Shown: positions 52,247-62,145 of the stretch, in pieces
Layout of the letters: each line of letters starts with the position of its first letter
Numbering within the stretch: position 1 is the stretch's first letter
Source: Flammeovirgaceae bacterium
GTDB lineage: Bacteria; Bacteroidota; Bacteroidia; Cytophagales; Cyclobacteriaceae
Assembly (NCBI GenBank): GCA_027487845.1
Contig: JAIYCV010000029.1
Coordinates: 94,284 to 158,283, forward strand
Reading direction: 5' to 3'
DNA length: 64,000 nucleotides
Made by a program: the position numbers and the translations under genes
Notes under the pieces: model-generated
The model's input: only the letters and a program-made list of their open reading frames with translations
Databases searched by the model: none
Told to the model about the DNA's origin: nothing

Positions 52247-54532
52247 TTAGTTAGAATTTAAAAGTAGCTTCAGTTTTTGTAGTTCCTGCTTGTTTCTAGG
52301 ATGGTTTATCGTTTCCATAATGCTTTGTTTTTCTCGAGTGGTAAGTCTCCAACTTAACGAGGCCCTCGCACTGTGTTGTCTGATACTATCCATATTCTGA
52401 AGAATGGGGGTATAGCTGGTGGGTAGATACTGAAGATCAATTCGATCGATTGATCCATGAAACCAGGAGGCAGCAAATCCTAGCATATTGTCGTTATGAA
52501 TGTCTTGAAAGTTTTCGAAATTGTTGTAGACACTGGCGATGGGTTGCGTAAAATTGTCGATGATGGAAGAACCTGTAGGAGCGCCAATCGAGGAAAGTTT
52601 TTGTGAATCTCTGACAGATACGAAAACAACCCCCGATGTGTTTTTTTCTATCCAGTCGCTGAAAGAATATAAAAACTTAACGGCATCGGAAACGCCAAAA
52701 TTGTCTGAAATGCCTGCGTCCATAATGTCTATGGCCGGTTCTGTGGGCAGTGTGGTACTGGGCGAAATGTAAGGGAAAGTGGCACTCATTCGAAGGGCAG
52801 ATAGAAATCGTAGGCTGTCAGAATTTTGATCTAGAAAAAGGCCATGAAAATCGACCCCGCCTACTTTGATGTTATCATAAGTTGGAAAATTTAATATGTC
52901 TGAGTTAAGATAAGAAACCGGCAACGCACTGATATATAGCTTCCGGCCATCGTTTACAATAGTTGGGGCAAGAACGAGTAGAGGTGTGTTGGCGGCAAGC
53001 TCATCTTCGCGGTAACCCGTAACAGGTTTGTCCATTAACGCATCCGTATCAATGTTGAGTTCTTCCTCAAAGGAAAAACCCCGGTCGCGCACATAACGTT
53101 GTCCTCCATACTCAAACTTAGTGAAGCCCACAAAGAGGTCATTTGCCAGTAGGCTAAATATCATCGGATTTAAATTGTCGGTAGCGATGTTTTTCCTATG
53201 TCGGTAAGAATAGGGTTTTATGTCTTCTCCCTTTATCTGGCGAAGCTTTATTTCACGAAAATAACTTGCTCCTACTAATCCACCCGATGCGCCCGTCATT
53301 AATATCGTGTTGTTCATTAACCTTCCCTGGGTAAGGCTATCGGCTGTTTGTAATGCCGTAACAGTCCACAAAGCGGCTCTTTTACCCCCTCCACTCACGC
53401 AAATAAATATCATTTTAGGTTTTTGGTCAGCCGGAAACTTTGCACGCCAATTTTCCAGGGCGTTGGTCGTTACTGCTTTGTCTTTATTTATTCGAATGGT
53501 ATCATTTAACTTGTGGATATTTTCTTGCGTGTATGCAGCTGGCTTTCCATGGTAGTTTAATCCAAAGGCGGGGTAGGGTTTGCTAAAAAAGTCTTCTCCA
53601 ACTAGAAAGTTTAACACTAGAAAAATAGCCAACCCCACCGTAACCGACCAGCCTCCAAACCAATAGGAAAATGCGCCACTCATCATTACAAAAACAGTCA
53701 AGAAAATCATGAAGCTTGCTGCGGCAGGTAATTGAAACGCAGGCGAATCCTTAAAAATCCCCAGCACTAATATGAAGGCGAAAATTAGTAATTCGATAAC
53801 TATCAGATTAAAATGATTTTGGTCAAAAACTTTTACAATGGAGTTTCGATCATAAAACTCTTTTTCATTTCCTACTTTTTTAAATCGCAAATTTTCATCG
53901 AGGTAGTAATCTACTCGCAATTGTTTTTTTCGGGCGATATCTAATTTGGTCATTGCACTGCCCCTTGTAACGCGCACACGTTGCTTTATTTTTTCATCAA
54001 GGCGACAGGCCATGTACACAAAAATATCTTTCTGCGTAAACTGTAGGTAGATCACGAAAAGAAATCCCATAACAAAATAGCCACCCATAAAACCTGCGAG
54101 GTTAAACCCTAATTGTGTTTGGCTTGAAAACTCATTGTTGATTTGAAAAAGAACAATTTGATAAAGATAGGTTGCTAAAAAGGCCAGTGGAATGATGCTA
54201 TTGTTGAAACAGAATTTTTTAAATGGCTTTGAAAGAGCGCCAATAAAGGTGGTTCTGTGCCCATCAGAAATGTAACAAGTAATATGAAAAGCCATGGTAA
54301 ACCCAGAGGTGAGCAAACCCATAATAAAGAAGCTTCTGAAATTTACCTCATTAAGATATTCCGGATCGAGAAATAAGTAGGGTATGCCCAAGTACTTACC
54401 AAAATTTCCGGTGACCATGGCAAATAAAATGATCCAACAAACCATTATCGATTGATTGCGCCTCAAGTTGTTGAATAACAACTGGATGGGGAAAGAAAAA
54501 ATAAATGCGTTAATAGGTTTTCGTAAACTCAT
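52247..54532 (-). CDS. membrane-anchored patatin-like phospholipase
   Basis: 761 aa. The N-terminal ~340 residues carry about eight hydrophobic helices in two groups. The catalytic domain follows: FICVSGGGKRAALW (oxyanion GGGxR, about 379), LMTGASGGLVGASYF (GxSxG nucleophile, about 412) and IMDAGISDNFGV (D-G/A-G dyad Asp). All three match the patatin/cPLA2 Ser-Asp fold. It should hydrolyse acyl lipids at the inner membrane; substrate unknown. It is divergent from the helicase-nuclease pair. Confidence 0.85.
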   Translation of the reverse strand: MSLRKPINAFIFSFPIQLLFNNLRRNQSIMVCWIILFAMVTGNFGKYLGIPYLFLDPEYLNEVNFRSFFIMGLLTSGFTMAFHITCYISDGHRTTFIGALSKPFKKFCFNNSIIPLAFLATYLYQIVLFQINNEFSSQTQLGFNLAGFMGGYFVMGFLFVIYLQFTQKDIFVYMACRLDEKIKQRVRVTRGSAMTKLDIARKKQLRVDYYLDENLRFKKVGNEKEFYDRNSIVKVFDQNHFNLIVIELLIFAFILVLGIFKDSPAFQLPAAASFMIFLTVFVMMSGAFSYWFGGWSVTVGLAIFLVLNFLVGEDFFSKPYPAFGLNYHGKPAAYTQENIHKLNDTIRINKDKAVTTNALENWRAKFPADQKPKMIFICVSGGGKRAALWTVTALQTADSLTQGRLMNNTILMTGASGGLVGASYFREIKLRQIKGEDIKPYSYRHRKNIATDNLNPMIFSLLANDLFVGFTKFEYGGQRYVRDRGFSFEEELNIDTDALMDKPVTGYREDELAANTPLLVLAPTIVNDGRKLYISALPVSYLNSDILNFPTYDNIKVGGVDFHGLFLDQNSDSLRFLSALRMSATFPYISPSTTLPTEPAIDIMDAGISDNFGVSDAVKFLYSFSDWIEKNTSGVVFVSVRDSQKLSSIGAPTGSSIIDNFTQPIASVYNNFENFQDIHNDNMLGFAASWFHGSIDRIDLQYLPTSYTPILQNMDSIRQHSARASLSWRLTTREKQSIMETINHPRNKQELQKLKLLLNSN

Positions 54533-54658
54533 GGTATCGATTTCAAGGTAAGCAATTCTCTTTAAATTTAAATCAATCGTTTGAATTATCTAAAAAAACA
54601 GCCTTGCTTTATATTTTGATTTATTGCGTTAACTTTCATTCACCGTAAAAGATAGATT

Positions 54659-57600
54659 TTGTCATTACTTTTTAAAATTTACCGATCTTCTGCTGGCTCT
54701 GGCAAGACGAGAGTACTGGCCAAAGCGTATTTGACGCTAGCACTTCGGTCGCCCGACTATTTTAAATACATTCTTGCCGTAACGTTTACCAATAAGTCTA
54801 CGCAGGAAATGAAGGAGCGAATCGTTCAATACCTTGTTGATTTTAAGTCAGGCAAACGTGACTCTCTGAGTCACGAACTGATGGCCGAGTTGTCTTTAAC
54901 CTCCGATCAGCTTACTCAAAAAAGCGCTCTTGTGTTAGCCAACATACTGCATTCCTACAGTCAGTTTTCAATTAGTACCATTGATGCGTTCTTTCAAAAA
55001 GTAATACGGTCGTTTACACGAGAGTCGGGTCTTCTAGGTAATTTTAGACTCGAGATAGACAATGAATTGGTACTGCACGAAGTAGTTGCCCAATTGATGG
55101 ATGAGTTGGGCGAAGAAAATCCGCAACTTACACAATGGGTAGTTCAATATGCCACTGGTAGGTTAGAGGAAGGTAAAAGCTGGAACATCAACGAATCGCT
55201 TGAACAATTTTCTAAAGAAATTTTTAGAGAAAGTTTTAAATCCGTTGAAGAAGAAATTCTTCAGCGCGAGGATAAAATCTCTTCCCAAGAGTTTCTTACG
55301 TTAATTAAAAAAGAAAGAGTTCTTTTCGAGAAGGATAAAGCGGCAAAAGGAAAGCAAGCGCTGGAAATTATAGCACAGCACGGGATTACAGAAGATGATT
55401 TTAGTTATAAAAGCAGCGGAACCCCTTTTGGTTATTTTACGAATGCCACAAAAGGGGAGTGGAAAGAAATTCCAGAAACGGGCAGATTGAGAGATCGGCT
55501 AGCAGATGCCAACCTTTGGCCTAATCCAAAAAGCCTAAATAGAAATTCGCTCATTCGATTGGCCGAAACAACGCTGATCCCGCTGTTACATTCAATGAAC
55601 AGCGAACAAGATAATAGGAAATATGAATCACTAAAGGTGGTTGAGAAAAATTTCTATAGTTATGGGTTGATGGCCGATATTACGAGAAAGCTTAAAGACT
55701 ATAAAGCGGAAAATAACCTGATGTTGTTATCGGATGCTCCTTCGTTTTTAAATGGAGTGATAAACAAAAGCGACACGCCTTTTATCTACGAAAAAGTGGG
55801 TTCGTTTTACCGAAATTATCTGATCGATGAATTTCAAGATACTTCAGGCCTGCAGTGGCAGAATTTTTTGCCGCTGTTGCGCGATGCGCTCGATCAGAAC
55901 CACCCCAGCATGATTGTGGGCGATGTGAAGCAATCTGTTTACCGCTGGCGTGGGGGCGACTTAGAATTACTTCAATCAAAGGCGAAGGAGACCATTGGGG
56001 CTTTTCGTGTGGAAGAATTGACATTGGATCGCAACTTTAGAAGTGCCTCCAACCTTGTTGAATTTAATAACCAGCTCTTCGCCTCCGCATGTCAGTCTGT
56101 TGCAAGTATTACCGAAAAATCATTGCCACGGTTGGCTTATGAAAATAGTGAGCAGATCCCTGTTAAGTTTTTAGGAGAGGGGTTCGTTCAGGTTTCATTT
56201 TTGGAAAGCCAACAAACCGAGGAGGAAGAAGAAGTAGATTCAACAAGTTTGGAATTGGTGAAACTAGTAGAGACGTTGGAGCGGCTCCAAGAAGAAGGAG
56301 TCAAGCTAGGCGATGTAGCTATTTTGGTTCGTAAGAACGAAGAGGGGCAAGACATTGCAAACTATTTGCTGCAGTTTAAGAATTCAGGCAAGACAAAGCA
56401 GGGTTTTGTTTACGATGTAGTTTCAAATGAGAGCTTACGCATGGATAAGGCCTCTAGCGTTTTGTTATTGGTGAGTGCGTTAAAAAACATCAACAACCCC
56501 GATGATAAAGTGGCAAGGGGCGAGTTGGTATATGAATATCATCAACACAAATACGACACATCGACTTTGAGCACATTCTTTGCTAGAGCGGGAAAAAACT
56601 CGCTGGAAGATATATTGCCTAGCAGCTATCTAAAAAGAAGAAGTAACCTAATTAAACTTTCTCTATTTGAACTAACAGAAACCCTGATCGAGATTTTTGA
56701 AATAGGAATAGAAGGGGAGGAACTAGCATATATTCAGGCATTTCAAGATTTGGTATTGGAGTTTACACAGCAAGAGAAAAACGATCTCGCCTCTTTTTTG
56801 GAATGGTGGGAAGAAAACAAGGCTAAAAAGTCAATTCAGGTTGGGGGAAATTTAAATGCAGCAAGCATCTATACCATTCATAGAGCGAAAGGTTTACAGT
56901 TTAGATTCGTAATTGTCCCATTTTGCACTTGGAAGTTAGACCATGAGATCAAGCCATTACTATGGTGTAAAACGGAAGAAGAGCCATTTAACAAGATCGG
57001 TCATGTTGCAGTAGTTTACTCGAATAGTCTAAAAAAAACATTCTTTAAATCGGACTATGAAAGTGAGTTCGCGAAAGCCCACCTAGATAACCTTAATTTA
57101 TTGTACGTAGCCTTTACCCGAGCTGAGGAGGGTATGATTGTGTTCGCACCCAAACCGAAAGACAAAAAGAAGTCGAAGAATGATGACCAGCCCAAAACAG
57201 TTGGCGACCTACTGTATCACACAATTACCAGCACAAAACTACTTGACCATTTTAATGTAGACACCAATACACTTGAAATCGGAAAATTAAACGTGTTAGA
57301 GACGCAGGTCAAGGAGATAACTATAAGTACTGTCAAGCTAATGCACTACGCCACCAATAACTGGCGGAAAAAATTGGTAATAAAGCGCGAAGGCAACTCT
57401 TTTTTTCAATCCAACGTAAGCGAAACAAGGCATCGTATCAACTATGGTTTGTTGATGCATAGGGCCTTGTCTCTGATTCACACAAAAGAGGATGTAACTC
57501 ACGTACTTGCGAAGTTGAATAGGGAAGGTATTATACCAAAGGATGAATCGGCTTCGCTCTCGAAAAAGTTGGAGGCTATACTCGTGAACCCGATGATTGC

Positions 57601-57904
57601 TGGGTGGTTTACCAACGAGTGGCAAGTGAAGACGGAGGTTTCGATAATTACCCAAGATGGTAAACAGCCTAGACCCGACCGAGTGATGATTAAAAATCTT
57701 GTGCATAAAGGCATTGAAAAACAAAAAGCGATTGTAGTTGATTTTAAGACGGGCTTGAGAAACAATAGTGATAGGAGGCAAGTAGAAGAGTATACATGTA
57801 CATTGAGTTTGATGGGCTATTTTGATGTAGAGGCATTTCTGCTTTACTTGGAGCCAATGGAGGTTGTGCCTGTGGTGAGTAAGATGAATTTGAGTTTGTT
57901 TTAA
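54659..57904 (+). CDS. addA: AddA-like helicase-nuclease subunit (UvrD/RecB family)
   Basis: 1081 aa from a TTG (MSLLFKIYRSSAGSGKT). Walker A is SSAGSGKTR (10-18); motif II is YLIDEFQDTSGLQW; motif III is VGDVKQSVYRWRGGDLELL; motif IV is LDRNFRSASNLVEFNN; motif V is TIHRAKGLQF; motif VI is LLYVAFTRAEE. A C-terminal PD-(D/E)xK nuclease domain has RPDRV and IVVDFKTG. It unwinds and trims double-strand ends for recombination with the next gene, 9 bp on. RecB/RecC-type components are not near. Confidence 0.9.
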   Translation: MSLLFKIYRSSAGSGKTRVLAKAYLTLALRSPDYFKYILAVTFTNKSTQEMKERIVQYLVDFKSGKRDSLSHELMAELSLTSDQLTQKSALVLANILHSYSQFSISTIDAFFQKVIRSFTRESGLLGNFRLEIDNELVLHEVVAQLMDELGEENPQLTQWVVQYATGRLEEGKSWNINESLEQFSKEIFRESFKSVEEEILQREDKISSQEFLTLIKKERVLFEKDKAAKGKQALEIIAQHGITEDDFSYKSSGTPFGYFTNATKGEWKEIPETGRLRDRLADANLWPNPKSLNRNSLIRLAETTLIPLLHSMNSEQDNRKYESLKVVEKNFYSYGLMADITRKLKDYKAENNLMLLSDAPSFLNGVINKSDTPFIYEKVGSFYRNYLIDEFQDTSGLQWQNFLPLLRDALDQNHPSMIVGDVKQSVYRWRGGDLELLQSKAKETIGAFRVEELTLDRNFRSASNLVEFNNQLFASACQSVASITEKSLPRLAYENSEQIPVKFLGEGFVQVSFLESQQTEEEEEVDSTSLELVKLVETLERLQEEGVKLGDVAILVRKNEEGQDIANYLLQFKNSGKTKQGFVYDVVSNESLRMDKASSVLLLVSALKNINNPDDKVARGELVYEYHQHKYDTSTLSTFFARAGKNSLEDILPSSYLKRRSNLIKLSLFELTETLIEIFEIGIEGEELAYIQAFQDLVLEFTQQEKNDLASFLEWWEENKAKKSIQVGGNLNAASIYTIHRAKGLQFRFVIVPFCTWKLDHEIKPLLWCKTEEEPFNKIGHVAVVYSNSLKKTFFKSDYESEFAKAHLDNLNLLYVAFTRAEEGMIVFAPKPKDKKKSKNDDQPKTVGDLLYHTITSTKLLDHFNVDTNTLEIGKLNVLETQVKEITISTVKLMHYATNNWRKKLVIKREGNSFFQSNVSETRHRINYGLLMHRALSLIHTKEDVTHVLAKLNREGIIPKDESASLSKKLEAILVNPMIAGWFTNEWQVKTEVSIITQDGKQPRPDRVMIKNLVHKGIEKQKAIVVDFKTGLRNNSDRRQVEEYTCTLSLMGYFDVEAFLLYLEPMEVVPVVSKMNLSLF

Positions 57905-57913
57905 TATCTACTC

Positions 57914-60754
57914 ATGAAACCCTTTCTAAAAGAGCTCGCAGAACGAATCATTGCCAAACATTCAAAGCTGGAGGAGTTGACTATTATCTTTCCTAACAGA
58001 CGCGCTGCCTTATTCTTTCGGAAGTATTTAGCGGAGTTGTTGCAAAAACCGATTTGGTCGCCCAATTTGATCAGTATAGAAGAATTGTTCGCTCAACAGT
58101 CATCACTGGTAGAAACCGATCGGTTGGATTTGATTTTTCGTTTGTATTCGGTGTATCGCGAGGTAATGCCAAACAAAGAATCGTTTGACCAGTTTTACTT
58201 TTGGGGCGATATGTTGTTGCGCGATTTTGATGAGGTAGATAAATATCTTGTGAATGCTCCTTTATTGTTTAAAGACCTTAGCAACCTGCGTGAGCTAGAT
58301 GAACGCTTTGATTACCTTACAGAAGAGCAAAAGGAATTTCTCAAAGATTTCTGGCTAAACTTTCAAGATAAACCAGTAGGCAGTAAAAATGAATTTTTGA
58401 AAGTGTGGAGTGGATTGCCAAAAGTTTATACTGAATTTACTAAGTCGTTGCAACAAGATGGACTTGGCTATGGAGGCATGATACACCGACACGTGGCCGA
58501 CAAATTGGCAAAGGCAAAGAAAGAAGCTAACGCGCATCAAAATGTCATCTTCGCTGGATTTAATGCGCTTACTAAATCCGAAGAGATATTGTTAAGTTTC
58601 TACGTTAACCATGGGGCGCATGTTTATTGGGATGCCGACACTTACTATACGGAAAGCCAGCAGCAGGAAGCCGGGCAATTTTTCCGTGCATATAAAAATC
58701 ATTCGGTACTGGGTAAAACATTTAATGAACCCCTTCCTTCGAATCTTTCTAACACGGAGCTGGAGAAGAATGTTACCCTGATTGGTGTATCGCAGCGAGT
58801 GGGGCAGGCGAAGCTAGTTGGCCAACAGTTGGGGGAAAAGCTGAAACAAGGGCTCGATCTTGAAAAAACAGTAATTGTGTTAGCAGATGAATCGATGCTG
58901 ATGCCGGTGCTGCATTCATTACCCCCTTATTTGGAAAGTGTTAACGTTACGATGGGTTACCCCCTCCGAAACGTTCCGCTCTATAATTTGTTGGAGCTTT
59001 TGCTGGATCTGCAAATCAACAGAAAGGGGGAGTATTTCAACCACCGACAAGTGGTGGCTATACTTTCTCATGCCTATATATTGATGTTGGATGCCGACCG
59101 GGCACATGAAATTCGTTTAGACATTATCCATAAAAATCGTGTTGTAATTAAAGTGTCTGAATTTGAGGTTTCTCCAGTCTTGCCTTTATTTTTTAAAGTT
59201 GTTGACGAATCAAGTATTTCAGCCTATTTACTTGATGCAGTGCAGACCATAGGCGTAAGACTGACCGAACAATCTAGCTTTGATCAAGAATACGCGTTTC
59301 ATTTTCACAAACACCTCACCCGCCTGCACGATGTATTGAAGGACAGTAACTCTCAACCAGATACAAAGGGATTTCAAAAATTGTTTAGGCAGGTGATTCA
59401 ATCACTGCGCATTCCTTTTGCAGGTGAACCGCTTAAAGGGTTACAAATAATGGGCGTGCTGGAAACGCGTAACCTGGATTTTGAAAATGTTTTTATGCTG
59501 TCGTTGAATGAGGGTCACTTACCGGCTTCGCCACGTCAGGGTTCTTACATCCCCAACGCTATCCGTAAAGCCTATAACCTTCCCACCCATGATCATCAGG
59601 ATGCAATTTATGCTTATTTGTTTTACAGGGTGTTACAGCGCGCAAGAAATATTACCCTGTTGTACAACACCGAACCTGATATTCTAGGTATGGGCGAAAT
59701 GAGTCGTTATGTAAGGCAGCTGATCAACGAATCAGGATGGAACATCAACCAGCAAGTCCTCACCAATCAAATACAAATCGATACTCGATCTGCCATAATA
59801 ATTGAAAAGGAGGAATCGATTCTATCGTTGTTAAGAAGCAAGTATGCCGATCCTGCTGGCCGTGGACTTTCTCCTTCTGCGTTGAATGAATACATTGAAT
59901 GTTCGCTCAAATTTTATTTGAAACATCTTGCGGGATTAAAAGAAGCCGCGGAAGTGGAAGAAGACCTAGATGCGCGCGTGTTCGGAAACTTCCTACACGA
60001 TGTAATGCACCGCTTCTATGCTGATATTATTGCACAGCGAGATTCACGAATCATTACGATTGATGATTTTGAGAGTGCGACAGTAAACGAAAAACTAAAG
60101 AAACTTATCGATATCGCCTTTATTAACCACTACCAACTCGATCCGGAAAAGGAAGTTGTGTATCAAGGTCAGCGGGTAGTAGTAAAAGAGATTGTCCGTA
60201 AATTTTCGGAGCATATTCTTAAACTGGATAAAAGTTATGCGCCCTTTACGATTGAGTTAATTGAAGACAAAGATTTCTCGATGATGGTTGCCGTTGAAGG
60301 TGCGAAGGAACTTTCGATTAAAATAGCGGGACGGATAGACCGCGTTGACAATAAAGACGGTGTTGTCAGGATAATTGATTATAAAACAGGTGCTGACAAA
60401 CTGCCGTTTGAGAGCATTGACTCGTTTTTTAGTCGTGACGGAAAGCGGAATAAAGCTGCCTTTCAAACAGTTCTGTATGCATGGATGTTTTATGAAAAGA
60501 AAAAAGACACTATTGCGATAAGCCAGCTAACCCCAGGACTTATTAATCGGGAAAACCTGTTTAAAGAACCGTTTAAGTTCGCGTTTGAAATGGATCGAAA
60601 AAGTTTGCTCGATGTTAGGCCGTACTTGCCTGATTTTGAAGGCGGACTAAAGCGCTTGCTTGCAGAACTTTTTGATGAAGGTATTCCGTTTGCTCAAACA
60701 AAAGAAGAGAAGGTTTGTATCTATTGCGCGTATAAATCGATCTGTAGGCGGTGA
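57914..60754 (+). CDS. addB: AddB-like nuclease subunit
   Basis: 946 aa. It begins like other AddB-type proteins with TIIFPNRRAALFFRKYLAEL (about 24-43), followed by a long inactivated helicase-like region. The C-terminal nuclease domain (about 650-946) has SALNEYIECSLKFYLKHLAG, HDVMHRFY, IAGRIDRVDNKDG and IIDYKTGADK (PD-(D/E)xK), and it ends in VCIYCAYKSICRR. One Cys at about 663 plus the C-x2-C-x5-C end give the four ligands of the AddB-type Fe-S cluster. It acts with AddA. Confidence 0.88.
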   Translation: MKPFLKELAERIIAKHSKLEELTIIFPNRRAALFFRKYLAELLQKPIWSPNLISIEELFAQQSSLVETDRLDLIFRLYSVYREVMPNKESFDQFYFWGDMLLRDFDEVDKYLVNAPLLFKDLSNLRELDERFDYLTEEQKEFLKDFWLNFQDKPVGSKNEFLKVWSGLPKVYTEFTKSLQQDGLGYGGMIHRHVADKLAKAKKEANAHQNVIFAGFNALTKSEEILLSFYVNHGAHVYWDADTYYTESQQQEAGQFFRAYKNHSVLGKTFNEPLPSNLSNTELEKNVTLIGVSQRVGQAKLVGQQLGEKLKQGLDLEKTVIVLADESMLMPVLHSLPPYLESVNVTMGYPLRNVPLYNLLELLLDLQINRKGEYFNHRQVVAILSHAYILMLDADRAHEIRLDIIHKNRVVIKVSEFEVSPVLPLFFKVVDESSISAYLLDAVQTIGVRLTEQSSFDQEYAFHFHKHLTRLHDVLKDSNSQPDTKGFQKLFRQVIQSLRIPFAGEPLKGLQIMGVLETRNLDFENVFMLSLNEGHLPASPRQGSYIPNAIRKAYNLPTHDHQDAIYAYLFYRVLQRARNITLLYNTEPDILGMGEMSRYVRQLINESGWNINQQVLTNQIQIDTRSAIIIEKEESILSLLRSKYADPAGRGLSPSALNEYIECSLKFYLKHLAGLKEAAEVEEDLDARVFGNFLHDVMHRFYADIIAQRDSRIITIDDFESATVNEKLKKLIDIAFINHYQLDPEKEVVYQGQRVVVKEIVRKFSEHILKLDKSYAPFTIELIEDKDFSMMVAVEGAKELSIKIAGRIDRVDNKDGVVRIIDYKTGADKLPFESIDSFFSRDGKRNKAAFQTVLYAWMFYEKKKDTIAISQLTPGLINRENLFKEPFKFAFEMDRKSLLDVRPYLPDFEGGLKRLLAELFDEGIPFAQTKEEKVCIYCAYKSICRR

Positions 60755-60797
60755 AAGCTTTTAATAAGCCTTCACAAGTGTTTGGCTAGCTTGCATT

Positions 60798-61619
60798 TCA
60801 ATTAATAGCCGTAGCTTTTATTTTCTCGGTAGGATTCATCAAGTAGGTTCTGATGGTATTGTTTTCTAACAGCTCTACAATGCGATACCCTTTGTAGGAA
60901 GTCCCCCAGTTTCCGCCAATATGCGAATCGTACAGATGGGGAATCGTGCCAAGCATCTTAATACTGTCTTCATCGTGATCATGGCCATGAAACACGCCTC
61001 GCACATTCGTATAATTTTTTATTAAGCTAGCATACTCACTATTATCGATGCTGCCTTTGGTCCATTTCTGTTGGCCTATATGAAGAAACAAAAACACGTT
61101 TTCCGTTTTGTGTTCATCTAACTGTTCCTTAAGCCACTTTAGATTCGGTGAAAGATACTCGCCCCGTTCGTTGGAAGTTGACATCATCAAAAAGAGCGCA
61201 CTGCCCACCTTTGCCTTATTGTTATGGGGTGTGTTCCAAATCTCTTGCCAATATTCTGGCGTTACCTGATCATGATTTCCTTGAGTAACGAAGTAGGGCA
61301 TCGAGAGCTTATCGAGGGCTTGTTTGGCATCTTTTAGAAATTCTTTTTTATCATGAATAATATCTCCGTTTACAACGCAAGCGTCCAGTCTAAGGCTTTG
61401 ATTGAAGGTATTTATGTTTGTTACAAAATCCGTCAGGAATTTAGCAAATTCGGTATCGGGTTGGCCATAGTGTGCATCGCTACCAACCGCAAATCGAAGC
61501 CGTATCTGTTCATTCGAACTAAAAATATCGTCCGCTGCCAAGGCAGATACGCCTCCAGTTAAGAGATAAGCAGAGCCAATTGTAAACCGTTTAAAAAAAA
61601 ATCTACGAGACGAGTTCAT
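60798..61619 (-). CDS. exported metallophosphoesterase
   Basis: 273 aa. The N-terminus NSSRRFFFKRFTIGSAYLLTGGVSA is a Tat-like signal (RRFFFKR). Calcineurin-like motifs: VGSDAHYGQ (DxH), VVNGDIIHDKK (GDxxH-like), TQGNHDQ (GNHD), FLHIGQQKW and GVFHGHDHDE (GHxH). A dimetal centre is therefore likely, acting in the periplasm on phosphomono- or diesters. Substrate unknown. It converges on addB with a 43-bp gap. Confidence 0.88.
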   Translation of the reverse strand: MNSSRRFFFKRFTIGSAYLLTGGVSALAADDIFSSNEQIRLRFAVGSDAHYGQPDTEFAKFLTDFVTNINTFNQSLRLDACVVNGDIIHDKKEFLKDAKQALDKLSMPYFVTQGNHDQVTPEYWQEIWNTPHNNKAKVGSALFLMMSTSNERGEYLSPNLKWLKEQLDEHKTENVFLFLHIGQQKWTKGSIDNSEYASLIKNYTNVRGVFHGHDHDEDSIKMLGTIPHLYDSHIGGNWGTSYKGYRIVELLENNTIRTYLMNPTEKIKATAIN

Positions 61620-61727
61620 ACACTAAATTATATTGTTTGATGAGAAAAATTCATTGCACGAAATCAATGCTTAAAGGGTGTTCACCATCCCTAAACGATC
61701 CTCGTTTATTCGGTAATCAAATAGACC

Positions 61728-62087
61728 TCATAACTCGTCATTAAGAACCTCTCTAACCGAATCAACCAGCGTTTCATCTTTCATAATGTAATTACGCACG
61801 CCCTTTTGAATGAATTGTAAAACCATACTTCCATCGTCCAAGGAGCTGATCATAATAAGAAGCGATTCTTTTCCTTGAATTTTTTCAAAAAACTCTATTC
61901 CTGTCATTCCAGGGAGAAGATATTCAAAAATAACTACATCTGGTGATTCCTGTAAAATAATTGGGAGCGCATTTTCTGCCGAGGTAAACTGAGTAATAAC
62001 GAAGTCGTTGTTAAATGCTGCGAAGAGTAACTCTGTTGCAGCCTTATCACTGTCGACAATAAAGAGGGTAGGTCTAGGCATGAACAA
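61728..62087 (-). CDS. stand-alone receiver domain with Glu at the phospho-acceptor site
   Basis: 119 aa (an ATG two codons in is an alternative start), a single receiver domain with no output domain. The core matches REC: LFIVDSDKA (strand 1), VVIFEYLLPGMTGIEF (strand 3), LIMISSLDDG (strand 4, Ser81) and NYIMKDETL (strand 5, Lys103). In CheY alignment the phospho-acceptor Asp57 is Glu55 here, and the second Mg2+-binding Asp (13) is Ser13. It should therefore not be phosphorylated normally and may be locked in one state. No kinase gene is next to it. Confidence 0.85.
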   Translation of the reverse strand: MFMPRPTLFIVDSDKAATELLFAAFNNDFVITQFTSAENALPIILQESPDVVIFEYLLPGMTGIEFFEKIQGKESLLIMISSLDDGSMVLQFIQKGVRNYIMKDETLVDSVREVLNDEL

Positions 62088-62145
62088 AAATATGTAATTC
62101 TTTTGGAAAAATCTTTATCTTGATACGTTGATAAACGACTTATTA

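Noticed and set aside
57338..57781. 147-codon antisense frame inside addA
   Set aside because: addA is coding throughout and the antisense product shows no family signature.
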